A stretch of 64,000 nt of DNA from Rhodobacter sp. TJ_12 (lineage in GTDB: Bacteria > Pseudomonadota > Alphaproteobacteria > Rhodobacterales > Rhodobacteraceae). A program made the position numbers and the translations under genes. This document shows, in pieces, positions 44,529 through 54,094 of the stretch (within the stretch, counting starts at the first letter, position 1; every line of letters starts with the position of its first letter). Location of the stretch: NCBI RefSeq assembly GCF_020023995.1, contig NZ_NRRD01000003.1, forward strand, positions 188,685 to 252,684. The letters are read 5' to 3'. Below the pieces are notes generated by a model. It did no database searches. It was not told where the DNA came from and saw only the letters and a program-made list of their open reading frames with translations.

Positions 44529-44624
44529 AGCGCCATTGTGTGGCGTCTATCTCGGCAGAGGTCACGCCGCTAAACTTTCCCCGTGGGATCGATTCTTGGT
44601 AGCGCAGTGTGCGGAGTAATGAGG

Positions 44625-45785
44625 ATGCTGAACCTTCCCTTTTGGCCAGTGACGCGCGCAGGTTCCTCGGTGGCCCCGGCTTTGTTGATGCTTGGCCTGA
44701 TCTTCGCGCCCCCCAATTTGGCCCATGCCGGCCCGTCAGAGGCGCAGCTTTACGCGCAGGCCGTTGCCGCCCGTGAACAGCAGGATTTCGCGGCCGCCGC
44801 CCGCCTGTTCGAAGCGGTTTTGCGGCTGAACCCGCGAAATACCGATGCCTATGTGCTGTTGGGCTATAGCCATCTGGCGCTGGAAGATGGCCCCAAAGCA
44901 CAGGCCGCATTTGAAGCCGCGCTCAAGATCGCCCCGGATTACCAAGATGCGCGGCTCGGTCTTGCGCAATTGGCGTTCCGGCAAGAAAACCGGCCCCGCG
45001 CCACGCAATTGGTCGAGATCGTGCTGGCCGCCCAACCGGACCGTATCGAGGCCTTGGCCTTGCGCGACCGGCTGGCAGCCCCGCCGCCGCCCAAATGGCG
45101 GCTGGATATTGGCGAGGAATATCATCGGTTGACTGCGGGGCGCCCGGCATGGCGCGAAGCGATCACCACGCTGTCCTACAGGCTCTCGCCCGATACGGTT
45201 GTGTCTGGCACCTTGCGGCATGCAGATCGCGGGACGACCCAGAACACGCAAATCAGCGCCCGCCTCAGCCATCGCGTTTCCCCCAAAGTATCGTTTTTTG
45301 GCCTGATCGGGGCCACGCCCGATCCGGATTTTCTGCCCGAAGTCGTTGTTGGCCTGGGCGGGCAGGTCCGCGTCTGGGCTTCGGCAGATGAGCGCGCGGC
45401 CTTTTGGGTGCGCGCGCAGGCACGGGCCGAGTTTGGACAAAATGGCCGGGTCGACTTGACACGTCTGGGCCCGCAGCTTGTGCTTTTTGGCGGCGATATG
45501 GTGCTTTCCGCCGATTGGTTGCACGGCCAGGGGGAAAACGGGCTCCATTCTGACGGGTTCATGGCGCGGCTAGAGGGGCGTCTTTCGGAACGCTTGGTTG
45601 GGGTCATCGGCTACGCCGACGCGCCCGAGATTGACAGCGCAACCGTGATTGACACGCAAAGCGCTTTTGTCGGGCTGTCTTACAAGGTGGATGACACGCT
45701 GACCTTGCGCGCCACGATCGCGCGCGAAAAACGCGCCGCCTATGATCGCGAGACGCTTTTTCTGGGTCTGACGAAACGGTTCTAG
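44625..45785 (+). CDS. TPR-containing YaiO-like outer-membrane beta-barrel protein
   Basis: This is 386 aa. The ATG at 44625 has GGAG 9 nt upstream; 44619 is an alternative. A signal peptide (LLMLGLIFAPPNLAHA) is followed by about three TPR units (EQQDFAAAARLFEAVLRLNP, NTDAYVLLGYSHLALEDGP) and from residue 150 a barrel of alternating strands (RLDIGEEYHRL, VSGTLRHADRG) ending in GLTKRF. TPR plus barrel is the layout of polysaccharide exporters (PgaA, YaiO). It follows the GT2 by 96 bp and is the likely outer-membrane exit or export-associated partner. Confidence 0.82.
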   Translation: MLNLPFWPVTRAGSSVAPALLMLGLIFAPPNLAHAGPSEAQLYAQAVAAREQQDFAAAARLFEAVLRLNPRNTDAYVLLGYSHLALEDGPKAQAAFEAALKIAPDYQDARLGLAQLAFRQENRPRATQLVEIVLAAQPDRIEALALRDRLAAPPPPKWRLDIGEEYHRLTAGRPAWREAITTLSYRLSPDTVVSGTLRHADRGTTQNTQISARLSHRVSPKVSFFGLIGATPDPDFLPEVVVGLGGQVRVWASADERAAFWVRAQARAEFGQNGRVDLTRLGPQLVLFGGDMVLSADWLHGQGENGLHSDGFMARLEGRLSERLVGVIGYADAPEIDSATVIDTQSAFVGLSYKVDDTLTLRATIAREKRAAYDRETLFLGLTKRF

Positions 45786-45936
45786 CGGTTCAGCATGTGC
45801 CAAGTCTTACAACGCGCGGGCGCCTGTCTGAGCTCTTTTGCGTGACGGATGCGCACAGGCCCTTCTCCACCTGCTTGCGCATTGCACCGCGTGGAACAAA
45901 ACCACACCGCGCCGCGCCGGATCACATCACACGCGT
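45786..45936. other. Gap between the converging YaiO-like and CheB-CheR genes
   Basis: The 151-bp spacer between convergent genes has no clear hairpin terminator or gene. Confidence 0.4.
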
Positions 45937-48618
45937 CTACGCCTGCGGCTCCCAATTGCGAAACAACACAACCGCCCCGGCGCGCGATGCGCCAGAGCCG
46001 GTATCGGGCAGCGCATGAACCTCAATCTCCAAATCGTGCCCCTCATGTTGCGCCCGGGCCCGACGGCTGCCGCCGTCTGCGATCACCTGCGCGCAGAATT
46101 TTGGCAGATCGAGCCCATCAAGGCGCGGCCCGATCTGTCGCAAACTGCGGCCAATATCTTGGTCTTGCAAAGAGAATTCATCGCCCAGAAACTGGCCGAG
46201 CAGGCGCGAGAACCGCGCGATTTGCAGATCTTCATCGACGAAGATCACCCCAACTTTCAGAATGCCCAGCAGGTATTCCGTTTGCTGATTGAGTTCCGAC
46301 AACAGCCTGATCTTGCGCTCATGCTCGGCGGAAAGCGTGATCAGTTCCTCGTTCACCGCCTGAAGCTCTTCGTTCGAGGCCTGCAATTCCTCGTTCGAGG
46401 CCTGAAGTTCCTCGTTTGAGGCCTGCAACTCCTCGTTTGAGGCCTGCAACTCTTCCCCCGAGGCCTCAAGCCGTTCGGTGACATGTTGCAACGTTTCCTC
46501 TGTCAGCTTTAGGTCGCGCTCCAGTTCGTAGATCCGGCGCGTAAGCACATTGAAATCTTCCTGCACCACCGGCAGGCCCTGTGCCAGATCGGGTTCGTGC
46601 CGCTCCGCCTCATTTTCGAGACGCAGCTTGACCAGCATCAGCCGCGGCTTGGCCGGGCTCACATCGAGCGATTCCAGCGTCAGCGTGCAGGGCTGAATTC
46701 GGCCATCCCCAAGGTTGACGTCGATTTGGCGCGTCAGTTCCACCAACTCACCGCTGCGCAGCTTCTCGATTCCGACGTTGATTACGAAATGCAGATCCGC
46801 ATTGACGATCCCCTCCACCGTCCAGTCGGCGAGGTTGTTCATCGTGTCGATCAGGATCGAGGCGGTGCCGAACCAGTTCAGCACATCGCCATCCGAAGTA
46901 ACAAGAATAGAGGAAGGCGCATAATGCTTAAGCAGCAGGTCATAGCTGCGCATCAGCGCATCGCGCGAGCGGCGCGCGGCAAGGTCGCGCAACCCGCCAT
47001 CGGCCGCAGGAAGCCCGCTCGCAGATACAGGCACGTTGTTGAGCGCCTCCTGATAGGGGCGGTTTACGCGGCGCGAAATCGTTGCGGCAAGCAATGCCGG
47101 GTCATAAAGCCGTTTCGAGGAGGATTTGCGAAACAGCCGCCAGCGCGTCTCGATCGTTTCGAATTCCTCGGAAAAACGCCCAAGGCTCTCTGAGGAACCA
47201 AGGAACAGAAAACCATTGCGCTGAAGCCCGAAGAGGAACAACGAGAGCGTGCGCGCCTGCGCCTCGTCATTGAGGTAAATCAAAAGGTTACGGCACGAAA
47301 TTAGATCAAGGTCAAGAAACGGCGGGTCGGTGAGCGCATTATGCACAGAAAAGATCACGCGCTGCCGCAGTTCGTGCGTCACCGCCCATCCGTTTTGCCC
47401 GCAGGTAAAATACCGGTCACGCAGAGCCTGAGGCACCTTGCGCACCTGATCGTTGGAATAGATGCCCGCAGAGGCGATATCCAGCGAATGGCGGTGAACA
47501 TCTGTTGCAATCACTCTGAAATTCAGAGGTTTATTGGCCGCGATCAGCGCCTCTGAAAGCTCAATCGCAATCGTGTAAGCCTCTTCGCCGGAAGCACAGC
47601 CCGCCACCCAGACCCGCAATGGCTTGTCTTGGCTTGAACGTTCCACCAACTGCGCAATCGCCTGTTTGCGCAAGGCATCGAAAGCATCCGGATCACGATA
47701 AAAAGCGGTGACGCCAATCAGCAGGTCACGGTAAAGTTCGTCGATGGCCTCGGAATCCACCAACATTTGCGCAAGATATTCCTCAAGCGTGGCAAGGCCG
47801 CGCAAGTGCTGGCGGCGCTGGATCCGGCGCAACACATTTTCGGATTTGTAATGCGAGAAATCGAGCGCGTGGTGATCCTCCAGAAGCTTCAAAATCTGCT
47901 GCACGCTGCCCGGTTCTGAACCGCCGACGTCAGGCCTGGCGGGATCTGAGGCCTCCAGCAACGTGCCAATCGCATCCGGAATCGCCCCCGCCATGAAAAC
48001 GTGATCCACAACATTCGTGGCGATGGCCGATTGCGGCATCGAAGGAAAGGCCGCCTCAGCCGGCAGTTGCGCGATCACCCGCCCGCCCGCGACATGCAGG
48101 TTTTGCGCACCACGCGTGCCATCACTGCCCGAGCCAGACAGGATCACCGCGATCGTGCGCTTCATGTCGCGCCCAATCAAGGAGGTGAAGAACCTGTCGA
48201 TCGGCAGATGCGGGTTCTCGTCGCGCGCATCGTATTCGCGCACGCGGAAGGCTCCATCGACCAATTCCGTCGCGGTATTGGGCCGGTTAAGAAAGATCGT
48301 GTTCGGTTCGGGGCGCGCGCCCTCCTCGATATGGCGAATCTTTAGCCGCGTCTTGCGCCCCAGAAGCTCATGCATCATCGATCGGTAATCGGGCGATAGA
48401 TGCTGGATCACCACAAAGCACCAGCCGGTATCGGCGCGCACGGCAGAGAACAGACGCTCAAGCGGTTCAAGCCCACCGGCGGAGGCACCAATTGCCACAA
48501 GTGCCGTCACTTCATCTGGCGCCGCAATGGCATCGGGGGCGGCATTTTCTTGTTTTTGGGAAGCGGCTGCGCCCTTGCTGTTTTGCCCCGGCGTTGCGCC
48601 CGTTGCCCGCTGCGCCAT
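45937..48618 (-). CDS. CheB-CheR fusion chemotaxis-type protein with coiled coil and C-terminal PAS region
   Basis: This is 893 aa from the ATG at 48618 with GGGGGGA 6 nt upstream. The N-terminal CheB methylesterase domain has IGASAGG (Ser), IQHLSPDYRSMM (His) and LSGSGSDGT (Asp) but no receiver. The CheR methyltransferase domain has WVAGCASGEEAYTIAIELSE and ISCRNLLIYLND. A coiled coil follows with five tandem ELQASNE heptads, then a PAS-like region. Such fusions (often with kinases) act in alternative chemosensory or general stress pathways. No MCP, CheA or CheW is in the window. Confidence 0.88.
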   Translation of the reverse strand: MAQRATGATPGQNSKGAAASQKQENAAPDAIAAPDEVTALVAIGASAGGLEPLERLFSAVRADTGWCFVVIQHLSPDYRSMMHELLGRKTRLKIRHIEEGARPEPNTIFLNRPNTATELVDGAFRVREYDARDENPHLPIDRFFTSLIGRDMKRTIAVILSGSGSDGTRGAQNLHVAGGRVIAQLPAEAAFPSMPQSAIATNVVDHVFMAGAIPDAIGTLLEASDPARPDVGGSEPGSVQQILKLLEDHHALDFSHYKSENVLRRIQRRQHLRGLATLEEYLAQMLVDSEAIDELYRDLLIGVTAFYRDPDAFDALRKQAIAQLVERSSQDKPLRVWVAGCASGEEAYTIAIELSEALIAANKPLNFRVIATDVHRHSLDIASAGIYSNDQVRKVPQALRDRYFTCGQNGWAVTHELRQRVIFSVHNALTDPPFLDLDLISCRNLLIYLNDEAQARTLSLFLFGLQRNGFLFLGSSESLGRFSEEFETIETRWRLFRKSSSKRLYDPALLAATISRRVNRPYQEALNNVPVSASGLPAADGGLRDLAARRSRDALMRSYDLLLKHYAPSSILVTSDGDVLNWFGTASILIDTMNNLADWTVEGIVNADLHFVINVGIEKLRSGELVELTRQIDVNLGDGRIQPCTLTLESLDVSPAKPRLMLVKLRLENEAERHEPDLAQGLPVVQEDFNVLTRRIYELERDLKLTEETLQHVTERLEASGEELQASNEELQASNEELQASNEELQASNEELQAVNEELITLSAEHERKIRLLSELNQQTEYLLGILKVGVIFVDEDLQIARFSRLLGQFLGDEFSLQDQDIGRSLRQIGPRLDGLDLPKFCAQVIADGGSRRARAQHEGHDLEIEVHALPDTGSGASRAGAVVLFRNWEPQA
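46362..46460 (-). repeat. 21-bp tandem repeat encoding ELQASNE heptads
   Basis: Four to five 21-bp units (gaggcctgcaactcctcgtt type on the plus strand) encode repeated ELQASNE within the CheB-CheR protein's coiled coil. Such heptads are common in this family. Confidence 0.85.
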
Positions 48619-48726
48619 CGATCCCCCCAAACTATTACTTGTTATGGGGCAAAAAATAACACAGATTTGAAGGGTCGCAATACACATTCAAACCTGTGCA
48701 GGGCGCACGCCCTTTACGAGTCCCCC

Positions 48727-49098
48727 ATGTCCCGCGTTCTACTTGCAGATGATGACCCCGATTTCCGGCGCGCCTTCGCATCGGCGCTTGAGGCGCTTGG
48801 GCATGATGTGACGGCACTAAAGGATGGTGGGCAGGTGGTTGCCACGGTCGAAATGGCCAATCCACCCTTTGATGTGGTGTTTCTCGATTTGATGATGCCC
48901 GAGGGCGGCGGCGCAACCACGTTGCATCGGCTGCACGGCGATCACGCCGATCTGCCTGTGGTGCTGATCACCGGACGCGACGAGCTTTATGACTCCCCCC
49001 TGTTTCTGGGCGGGCTGCGCTATGCCAGCGAGCGGCTGCGCAAAAACACCCCATTGAAAGAAATAGATGCACTGATCCGGCGCCTTACCGCAGTATGA
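48727..49098 (+). CDS. Single-domain response regulator
   Basis: This is 123 aa with LLADDDPDFRRAF, phosphoacceptor VFLDLMMPEGGG and VLITGRD. The usual C-terminal Lys-Pro is not seen (ASERLRKNTPLKEIDAL), so signalling geometry may differ. The stop overlaps the downstream kinase start (ATGA), which makes an RR-HK pair. It is divergent from the CheB-CheR gene across 108 bp. Confidence 0.88.
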   Translation: MSRVLLADDDPDFRRAFASALEALGHDVTALKDGGQVVATVEMANPPFDVVFLDLMMPEGGGATTLHRLHGDHADLPVVLITGRDELYDSPLFLGGLRYASERLRKNTPLKEIDALIRRLTAV

Positions 49099-51536
49099 GC
49101 GCCCTGCCCGACCCTGCCGCCCTTGCCCCCCCGCGCGCGCCAGAGCCCACTTTGGAGGAAGAAACGCTGGCCTATGCGCCCGAACGGCTGGGGCGCGTCT
49201 TTGCGGCATTGGCGCTGGCGATTTCCGGCATCGTGCTGGTCGGCGGCTGGGGCCTCGGGATCGATGTGCTGGTGCGTTTGTCGCCAAACTTTCCCGCGAT
49301 GGTGCCCTCGACTGCGGGGGCGATCTTTACCATCGGTGTTGCGCTCTTGCTGATCTTGCACCCCGACCCGCCGCGCTGGCGGCGGCGGCTATCGCAACTT
49401 TTGGCGCTGGCGGTGCTGGGGGTCAGCCTGTTCAAGCTTGGCACCACTTTTGCACAGATGGCGCAGATCGACGCGCATACCGACCGTATGTCCGTCACCA
49501 GTTCAGGCGAGCTGGCCATCGCCGCACTTGCCGTGTTGATCTCGGGCTGTCCACGCGCGGGCTGTGTGTGGGTGCAAACGGTTTTCAGCACTTTCGGGTT
49601 GATGGTCGGCGTGATTGCGCTTGTCGGATATCTATTTGATGCCCCGGCACTTTATGAATTTTTCGTGCTCTCGGCCACGGCGCTGCACACCGCGTTTTGT
49701 CTGTCTTTGCTGTTCACCGCCCTGGTGCTGGATCGCGGGGCCCAGAACTGGATTGCGGTGCTGCTGCGCGATACCCCGGCCAGCGCCCGCGCACGCCGCA
49801 GCCTGCCGTTATTGATCGCGTTGCTGATCTTTGCAAGCTGGGGGATGTTCCACATGATCGCGCTCGGTCATCTGAGCGCGGCAGTGGCGATGGCCATTCT
49901 TGCGATTGCGCTTGCCGCGCTGGCGGTGGTGGTGGGGATCCACGCAACCCGCACGCGCAACCTGCGGCGCGCGCAGATTGTGCGCCAGATGGTGCTTTTG
50001 GACGGGACCGATGTCGCCGCCTTGTTGGTCGATGCCGAGGGTGCGGTTCTCGCCTCCAACCAATCGGCGCAAACAATGGTGCGCGATGATCCGGGCGATT
50101 GGCTAAAGCGCGCGCAGTTTCACCGCCTTGGCGATCACGCTAGGCTTACGGGGGCGGCGCATCCGCTGCGCCGCCTGCTGAACGACCCGCCGACGGGTGC
50201 CTTTTACGTTGGCTGGCTGGACCCGACCGGGGCGGAACGCGCGCTTCGGCTCTCTGCGCGCCGCCTCAAAACTTCGGATCACGCGCTGGCACAGTTTGTT
50301 GTGACCGTGGTCGACGACACCGAAACATGGCAGTTGCGCAGCCGCTATCATGAGGTCGAGCGCACGGATATGCTGCGCGAAATGGCGGGGTCGGTCGCCC
50401 ATGAGATGGGCAATTTTCTTGGAGCGATCCGCCTATCAAGCGACAGCGCACAATTGACGGACCTGCCCGCGCGCGCGCGCGCCGAGCTTGAGGCAATCGG
50501 GCGGGCCTGCGAACGGGGGGGGCTGTTGATCACCCGCCTTCTTGATCTGACCCGCGAAGGGAGCGGGGGCGATGGTCATGTGCCGCTTGCCCCGATGATC
50601 TCTGAATTTGTCGAACTGGCGCGTGGCTCGCTCGCCAAGGGCGTGGCACTCGACATTACTCCGGTGCCCAAAGGCCTGCAGGCTTGGGTGGATCGCGCCG
50701 AACTGGAGGGCGCACTTTTGAACCTCGTGCTCAACGCCAGCCATGCAATTGCCGAAACCGGGCGCACCAGCGGCGGGCAGATCACGATCCGCGTAGACAG
50801 TGAACAAGGCGCGGTGCGCATCACCGTTGCCGACAACGGGCCGGGGATGAGCGCCGAAGTGTTGCGCCATGCCACCGAGCCATTTTTTACCACGCGCAAA
50901 GAGGTGGGCGGCAGCGGTATCGGCCTTGCAATGGTGGAAGGCTTCGCGCGGCGGAACGGTGGCGGCCTCGTGGTGCATTCGCTTCAAGGCGTGGGCACCG
51001 AGGTCACGATGACTTTGCCAATCACGCCAACGGATCGCTGGGGGGACCGGACGCCCGACCCCAATGAAATCGCCGCTGACGCCGCGCCTGCAAAGATTGC
51101 CCTTGCCGGGCGCTCCGTGCTGATCTTGTCGACGGACCCGCATTACGCGCTGTTGATGCCCGAGCGGCTGCGCCTCACCGGCGCCGCGGTCACCGTCGCG
51201 GAAAGCGCCGATGCCGCCCTAGAAAGCGCCAAGAGCGGCACGCGAATTGATTTGTGCGTCCTTGATCTGGAAGGCCTGCATACAGCAGAGTGGCTGGTGC
51301 AGGCGATCCGGGCCGCGCAGGGTGCGCTGCCGGTGATTTCGCTCGCCCCGCCGGGCGCGCCGCCCCGCCTTAAGGGGGTGGAAGCTCCGGGGCTGACGCT
51401 GACCAAACCGGTCTCTGCGACCGAGCTGAACAATGCCGCCGCGCTCCTGCTGGAAAACCGCGACCGTTACGAGGCGATATCCGAGAAAGCGTCAGCCCGG
51501 TTCGCATTGGGAAAAAGTGAGGGATCAGGCACATAG
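49095..51536 (+). CDS. Membrane hybrid histidine kinase
   Basis: This is 813 aa. The N-terminal 310 residues carry about eight membrane helices (LALAISGIVLVGGWGLGI, IAALAVLISGC, AVAMAILAIALAALAVVVGI). A PAS-like region follows (LLVDAEGAVLASNQSA), then a HisKA with VAHEMGNFLGAI (His436), HATPase (LNLVLNASHAIAE, TVADNGPGMS, GGSGIGLAMVEGFARRNGG) and a divergent C-terminal receiver (VLILSTDPHYALL, LCVLDLEG, LTKPVSATEL). It pairs with the overlapping 48727 receiver. The 3' end overlaps the convergent GGDEF-EAL gene by 70 bp. Confidence 0.88.
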   Translation: MSALPDPAALAPPRAPEPTLEEETLAYAPERLGRVFAALALAISGIVLVGGWGLGIDVLVRLSPNFPAMVPSTAGAIFTIGVALLLILHPDPPRWRRRLSQLLALAVLGVSLFKLGTTFAQMAQIDAHTDRMSVTSSGELAIAALAVLISGCPRAGCVWVQTVFSTFGLMVGVIALVGYLFDAPALYEFFVLSATALHTAFCLSLLFTALVLDRGAQNWIAVLLRDTPASARARRSLPLLIALLIFASWGMFHMIALGHLSAAVAMAILAIALAALAVVVGIHATRTRNLRRAQIVRQMVLLDGTDVAALLVDAEGAVLASNQSAQTMVRDDPGDWLKRAQFHRLGDHARLTGAAHPLRRLLNDPPTGAFYVGWLDPTGAERALRLSARRLKTSDHALAQFVVTVVDDTETWQLRSRYHEVERTDMLREMAGSVAHEMGNFLGAIRLSSDSAQLTDLPARARAELEAIGRACERGGLLITRLLDLTREGSGGDGHVPLAPMISEFVELARGSLAKGVALDITPVPKGLQAWVDRAELEGALLNLVLNASHAIAETGRTSGGQITIRVDSEQGAVRITVADNGPGMSAEVLRHATEPFFTTRKEVGGSGIGLAMVEGFARRNGGGLVVHSLQGVGTEVTMTLPITPTDRWGDRTPDPNEIAADAAPAKIALAGRSVLILSTDPHYALLMPERLRLTGAAVTVAESADAALESAKSGTRIDLCVLDLEGLHTAEWLVQAIRAAQGALPVISLAPPGAPPRLKGVEAPGLTLTKPVSATELNNAAALLLENRDRYEAISEKASARFALGKSEGSGT

Positions 51537-53392
51537 CCAAGCGCCTCGTCGCAAGGCATCGGGCGCGCATAAAAATACCCCTGCCCGTAATCGCAACCAA
51601 GCGCGCACAGCGTTTCATGCGCTTGAATATTCTCGATCCCCTCGGCAACCACTTTTTGTCCGAGATCATGCCCCAGATCGATGACCGAACGCAAAACCGC
51701 GCGCGCGCGATGATCGATTTCCCCGGTGCCAACAAAGCTGCGATCGATCTTGATGATATCGATCGGCCATTCACGCAAATGCTGCAAGCAACTGAAGCCA
51801 ACACCAAAATCATCAAAGGCGATGCGCGCACCGCGAGAGCGTAGCTCGGTCAGATTGCGCATCAGCATGCCGTCATCCGACCCCAGCATGATGGTTTCGT
51901 TCAACTCCACCACCAGCGCGGACCAATCCAGACCCGCTTGATCTAAATAGCCTTGCAGATCAAACACGAACTCCGTGTGCATGAACTCGAACACCGAGGG
52001 GTTGATCCAGATCGACGCGGGCGGCGCATCCCTCTCATCATTGCGCTGCCCAAGCCATTTACAGGCCGCACCCCCGACCGCATCGGTCAGCTTTGGCGCC
52101 AGTTCCGGGTCACGCAACACTGGCTCAAAATGCCCCGGCGTCAACACGCCGCGACGCGCGTCGTGCCAACGCGCCAGCGCCTCATAGCCGATGATCGCCC
52201 CAGACTGCAAATCCACAAGCGGTTGCACCCATGGCTGCAAACGCTGCTCGCTCAAGGCGGCAGTGAAGCGCTTGCGCAAAATCCGGTTCGAGAAGGCGCC
52301 GTGCAAGGTTTCATCATAGACGATCGCCGACGCCCCCTTGCGCGACTTGCCACTATAAAGCGCCGCATCGGCTTGCTCAAACAGGCTCTCGAACGTGCTG
52401 GCATCAAAGGGTGCAAGCGCGCAGCCCTGCGCGGTAAAACCGATCCCCGGCTTGCCAAGCTTACTGACCGAAACAAGAATCTGCTTGGCGCAGGCCTGCA
52501 TTGCCTCGTGAATAAAGTTTTCCGGCACCTCGCGCACTTTTGCCTGGGCCATCGGCAAGAGCGGCATCATGACACCAAACTCATCGCCCCCAAGCCGCCC
52601 GACAAGCGCCCCGTTGGAAAAGGTTCGCCGGATCGCCTCGGCGACCCGCACCAGATAAGTATCCCCGAAAGCGTGGCCATAGAGATCGTTTGCAGCCTTG
52701 AAATGATTGATATCGATCAGGATCAGCGCATGGACCATATCTTCTTGCGCTATCATCTCCTGCGCTTTGTTGCGGAAAGTCGAAGCATTGTCGAGCTTGG
52801 TCAGGTGATCCATCTCGGCCAGTCGCTTAAAGCGCTCGGCGCGGCGTTTTTCAAAGATCATATCCAGCGCAAGTTGGTTGCGCTCCTGACGCACTTGGAG
52901 CAGATCTGCGATCAACGCGCCAAGTGCATCGGCAAGCTGGTAGGCCGGCTCAAGCGGGTGCTCCGCAGACACCATCAGCACGATCTTGGCCTGCGTGAAC
53001 GCGCCGATCTCGCCAAGATCGGCGTGGATCAGGTGATAACCGAGCGCCTCGGCAGCCCGCGCGTCATCGGGGGCAACATCTTGCTGTAGTGCATCAAGCA
53101 AGACGTGTGTGGGCCATTCTTCCTCAAGCGGGATAATCTGCACGCGATGAAAAGGGCCAGAGGCATCAACAAGCCGCAGCCCAAGACCAAGCGCGCCGCT
53201 GACGGTGGCGATCTGTTGGGCCTGCGCAAAAATATCTTCGATCCAGGCAAGTTCGTTCGTCCGCGCACCGTCATGCAGCGAATGGCCCATCGCACGTTCC
53301 GCGCGTGCAGAGCGCAGCGCGCCAGATGGCGCCAAAGCGGAGGACCCCGTCCTCGCGATGCTCTCGTAACCGTCGTCCAACCTGAAACTCAC
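51467..53392 (-). CDS. GGDEF-EAL c-di-GMP protein
   Basis: This is 641 aa from the GTG at 53392; the ATG at 53290 with GGAA is a plausible alternative. An N-terminal cytosolic sensory region of about 200 residues (no membrane helix) is followed by GGDEF (RLGGDEFG about residue 300, intact) and EAL (GYEALARW, VVELNETIM, DDFGVGFSCLQ, KIDRSFV, VVAEGIEN), all catalytic residues visible. It may make and break c-di-GMP. The polysaccharide locus nearby is a plausible target of that signal, but the GT2 lacks a PilZ domain. Confidence 0.9.
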   Translation of the reverse strand: MSFRLDDGYESIARTGSSALAPSGALRSARAERAMGHSLHDGARTNELAWIEDIFAQAQQIATVSGALGLGLRLVDASGPFHRVQIIPLEEEWPTHVLLDALQQDVAPDDARAAEALGYHLIHADLGEIGAFTQAKIVLMVSAEHPLEPAYQLADALGALIADLLQVRQERNQLALDMIFEKRRAERFKRLAEMDHLTKLDNASTFRNKAQEMIAQEDMVHALILIDINHFKAANDLYGHAFGDTYLVRVAEAIRRTFSNGALVGRLGGDEFGVMMPLLPMAQAKVREVPENFIHEAMQACAKQILVSVSKLGKPGIGFTAQGCALAPFDASTFESLFEQADAALYSGKSRKGASAIVYDETLHGAFSNRILRKRFTAALSEQRLQPWVQPLVDLQSGAIIGYEALARWHDARRGVLTPGHFEPVLRDPELAPKLTDAVGGAACKWLGQRNDERDAPPASIWINPSVFEFMHTEFVFDLQGYLDQAGLDWSALVVELNETIMLGSDDGMLMRNLTELRSRGARIAFDDFGVGFSCLQHLREWPIDIIKIDRSFVGTGEIDHRARAVLRSVIDLGHDLGQKVVAEGIENIQAHETLCALGCDYGQGYFYARPMPCDEALGYVPDPSLFPNANRADAFSDIAS

Positions 53393-53496
53393 AAAACCAC
53401 ATCGAGACTGCCGGACAAGCTTCTCTCAATTTAGGTTACCAGAATCTTAACAAAACAGAAAAGCCACTGCCATTACGCCACGATATATCTGCCCCC

Positions 53497-53640
53497 CCTG
53501 CCCCGGATCCCATCGCTCTGCGGTCTGGGGATGCGGATATTTATGCACAGAAGGTTTCGAATCTCGCGGTCAGCCTGTCCGATGAGGCGACGCATCCGGA
53601 GGAGATATTGCTTCTGCCGGTGCTCGATGAAAACCAACGC
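53497..53640 (+). pseudogene. Remnant of a serine site-specific recombinase C-terminus
   Basis: One frame reads PDPIALRSGDADIYAQKVSN followed by LAVSLSDEATHPEEI, which follows the pattern of serine-recombinase C-terminal helices (P-x-P-x-x-L-H-P, Y-x-x-K-V-x-x-L-x-x-x-L). Nothing upstream continues the frame as a protein. The assignment is tentative. Confidence 0.4.
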
Positions 53641-53853
53641 GCGTTCGCCTCTGGCGCGGATCTGGCGCGGAATGCACCGAGACGGTGCCGATGTGATGCA
53701 GACGCTTCAGGGCCGCGCCCAGGGATGCCGGAGGCCAATTCCAGCCGCATGTCATCTTCGACCTGCGCTTGCAGCGCGGGCATTTCACCTGACACCCGCC
53801 CCCGCGCCTTGGCGCGCGGATCGCGGGCAACCTTATCCTTCATCCGCCGCAAG
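53641..53853. other. Unassigned stretch in the scar before bisC
   Basis: Several short frames are open on both strands but none looks like a known protein. It lies between the recombinase remnant and the orphan CRISPR repeat, so it is probably decayed mobile DNA. Confidence 0.35.
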
Positions 53854-53881
53854 CGGTTCACCCCCGCGCGGGCGGGGAACA
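53854..53881 (+). CRISPR. Orphan type I-E-like CRISPR repeat
   Basis: cggttcacccccgcgcgggc continued by ggggaac matches the type I-E repeat pattern (CGGTTCAnCCCCGCnnGnGCGGGGAAC) including its ccccgc/gcgggg stem. No second copy occurs at a spacer's distance on either side, so it is not an array. The adjacent part to 54094 has no gene. Confidence 0.6.
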
Positions 53882-54094
53882 GATGGTATGACCGTTGACG
53901 CGGCCAACCTCTACGCGGCTCGGAAACTGAGAACATGGCCGCGCAACTAGCCAAAATCAGCCTGCGGCAAACCCAGAACGGCTCAGAAACGCCGTTTATA
54001 TTCTGCGGCCAGATTTCCCCCGCGCTTGGTTTCATGTTACGCAGCAAGACCAACAGCCACCCTAACTGAACCACAGATTGAGATAGTTTGCGAC

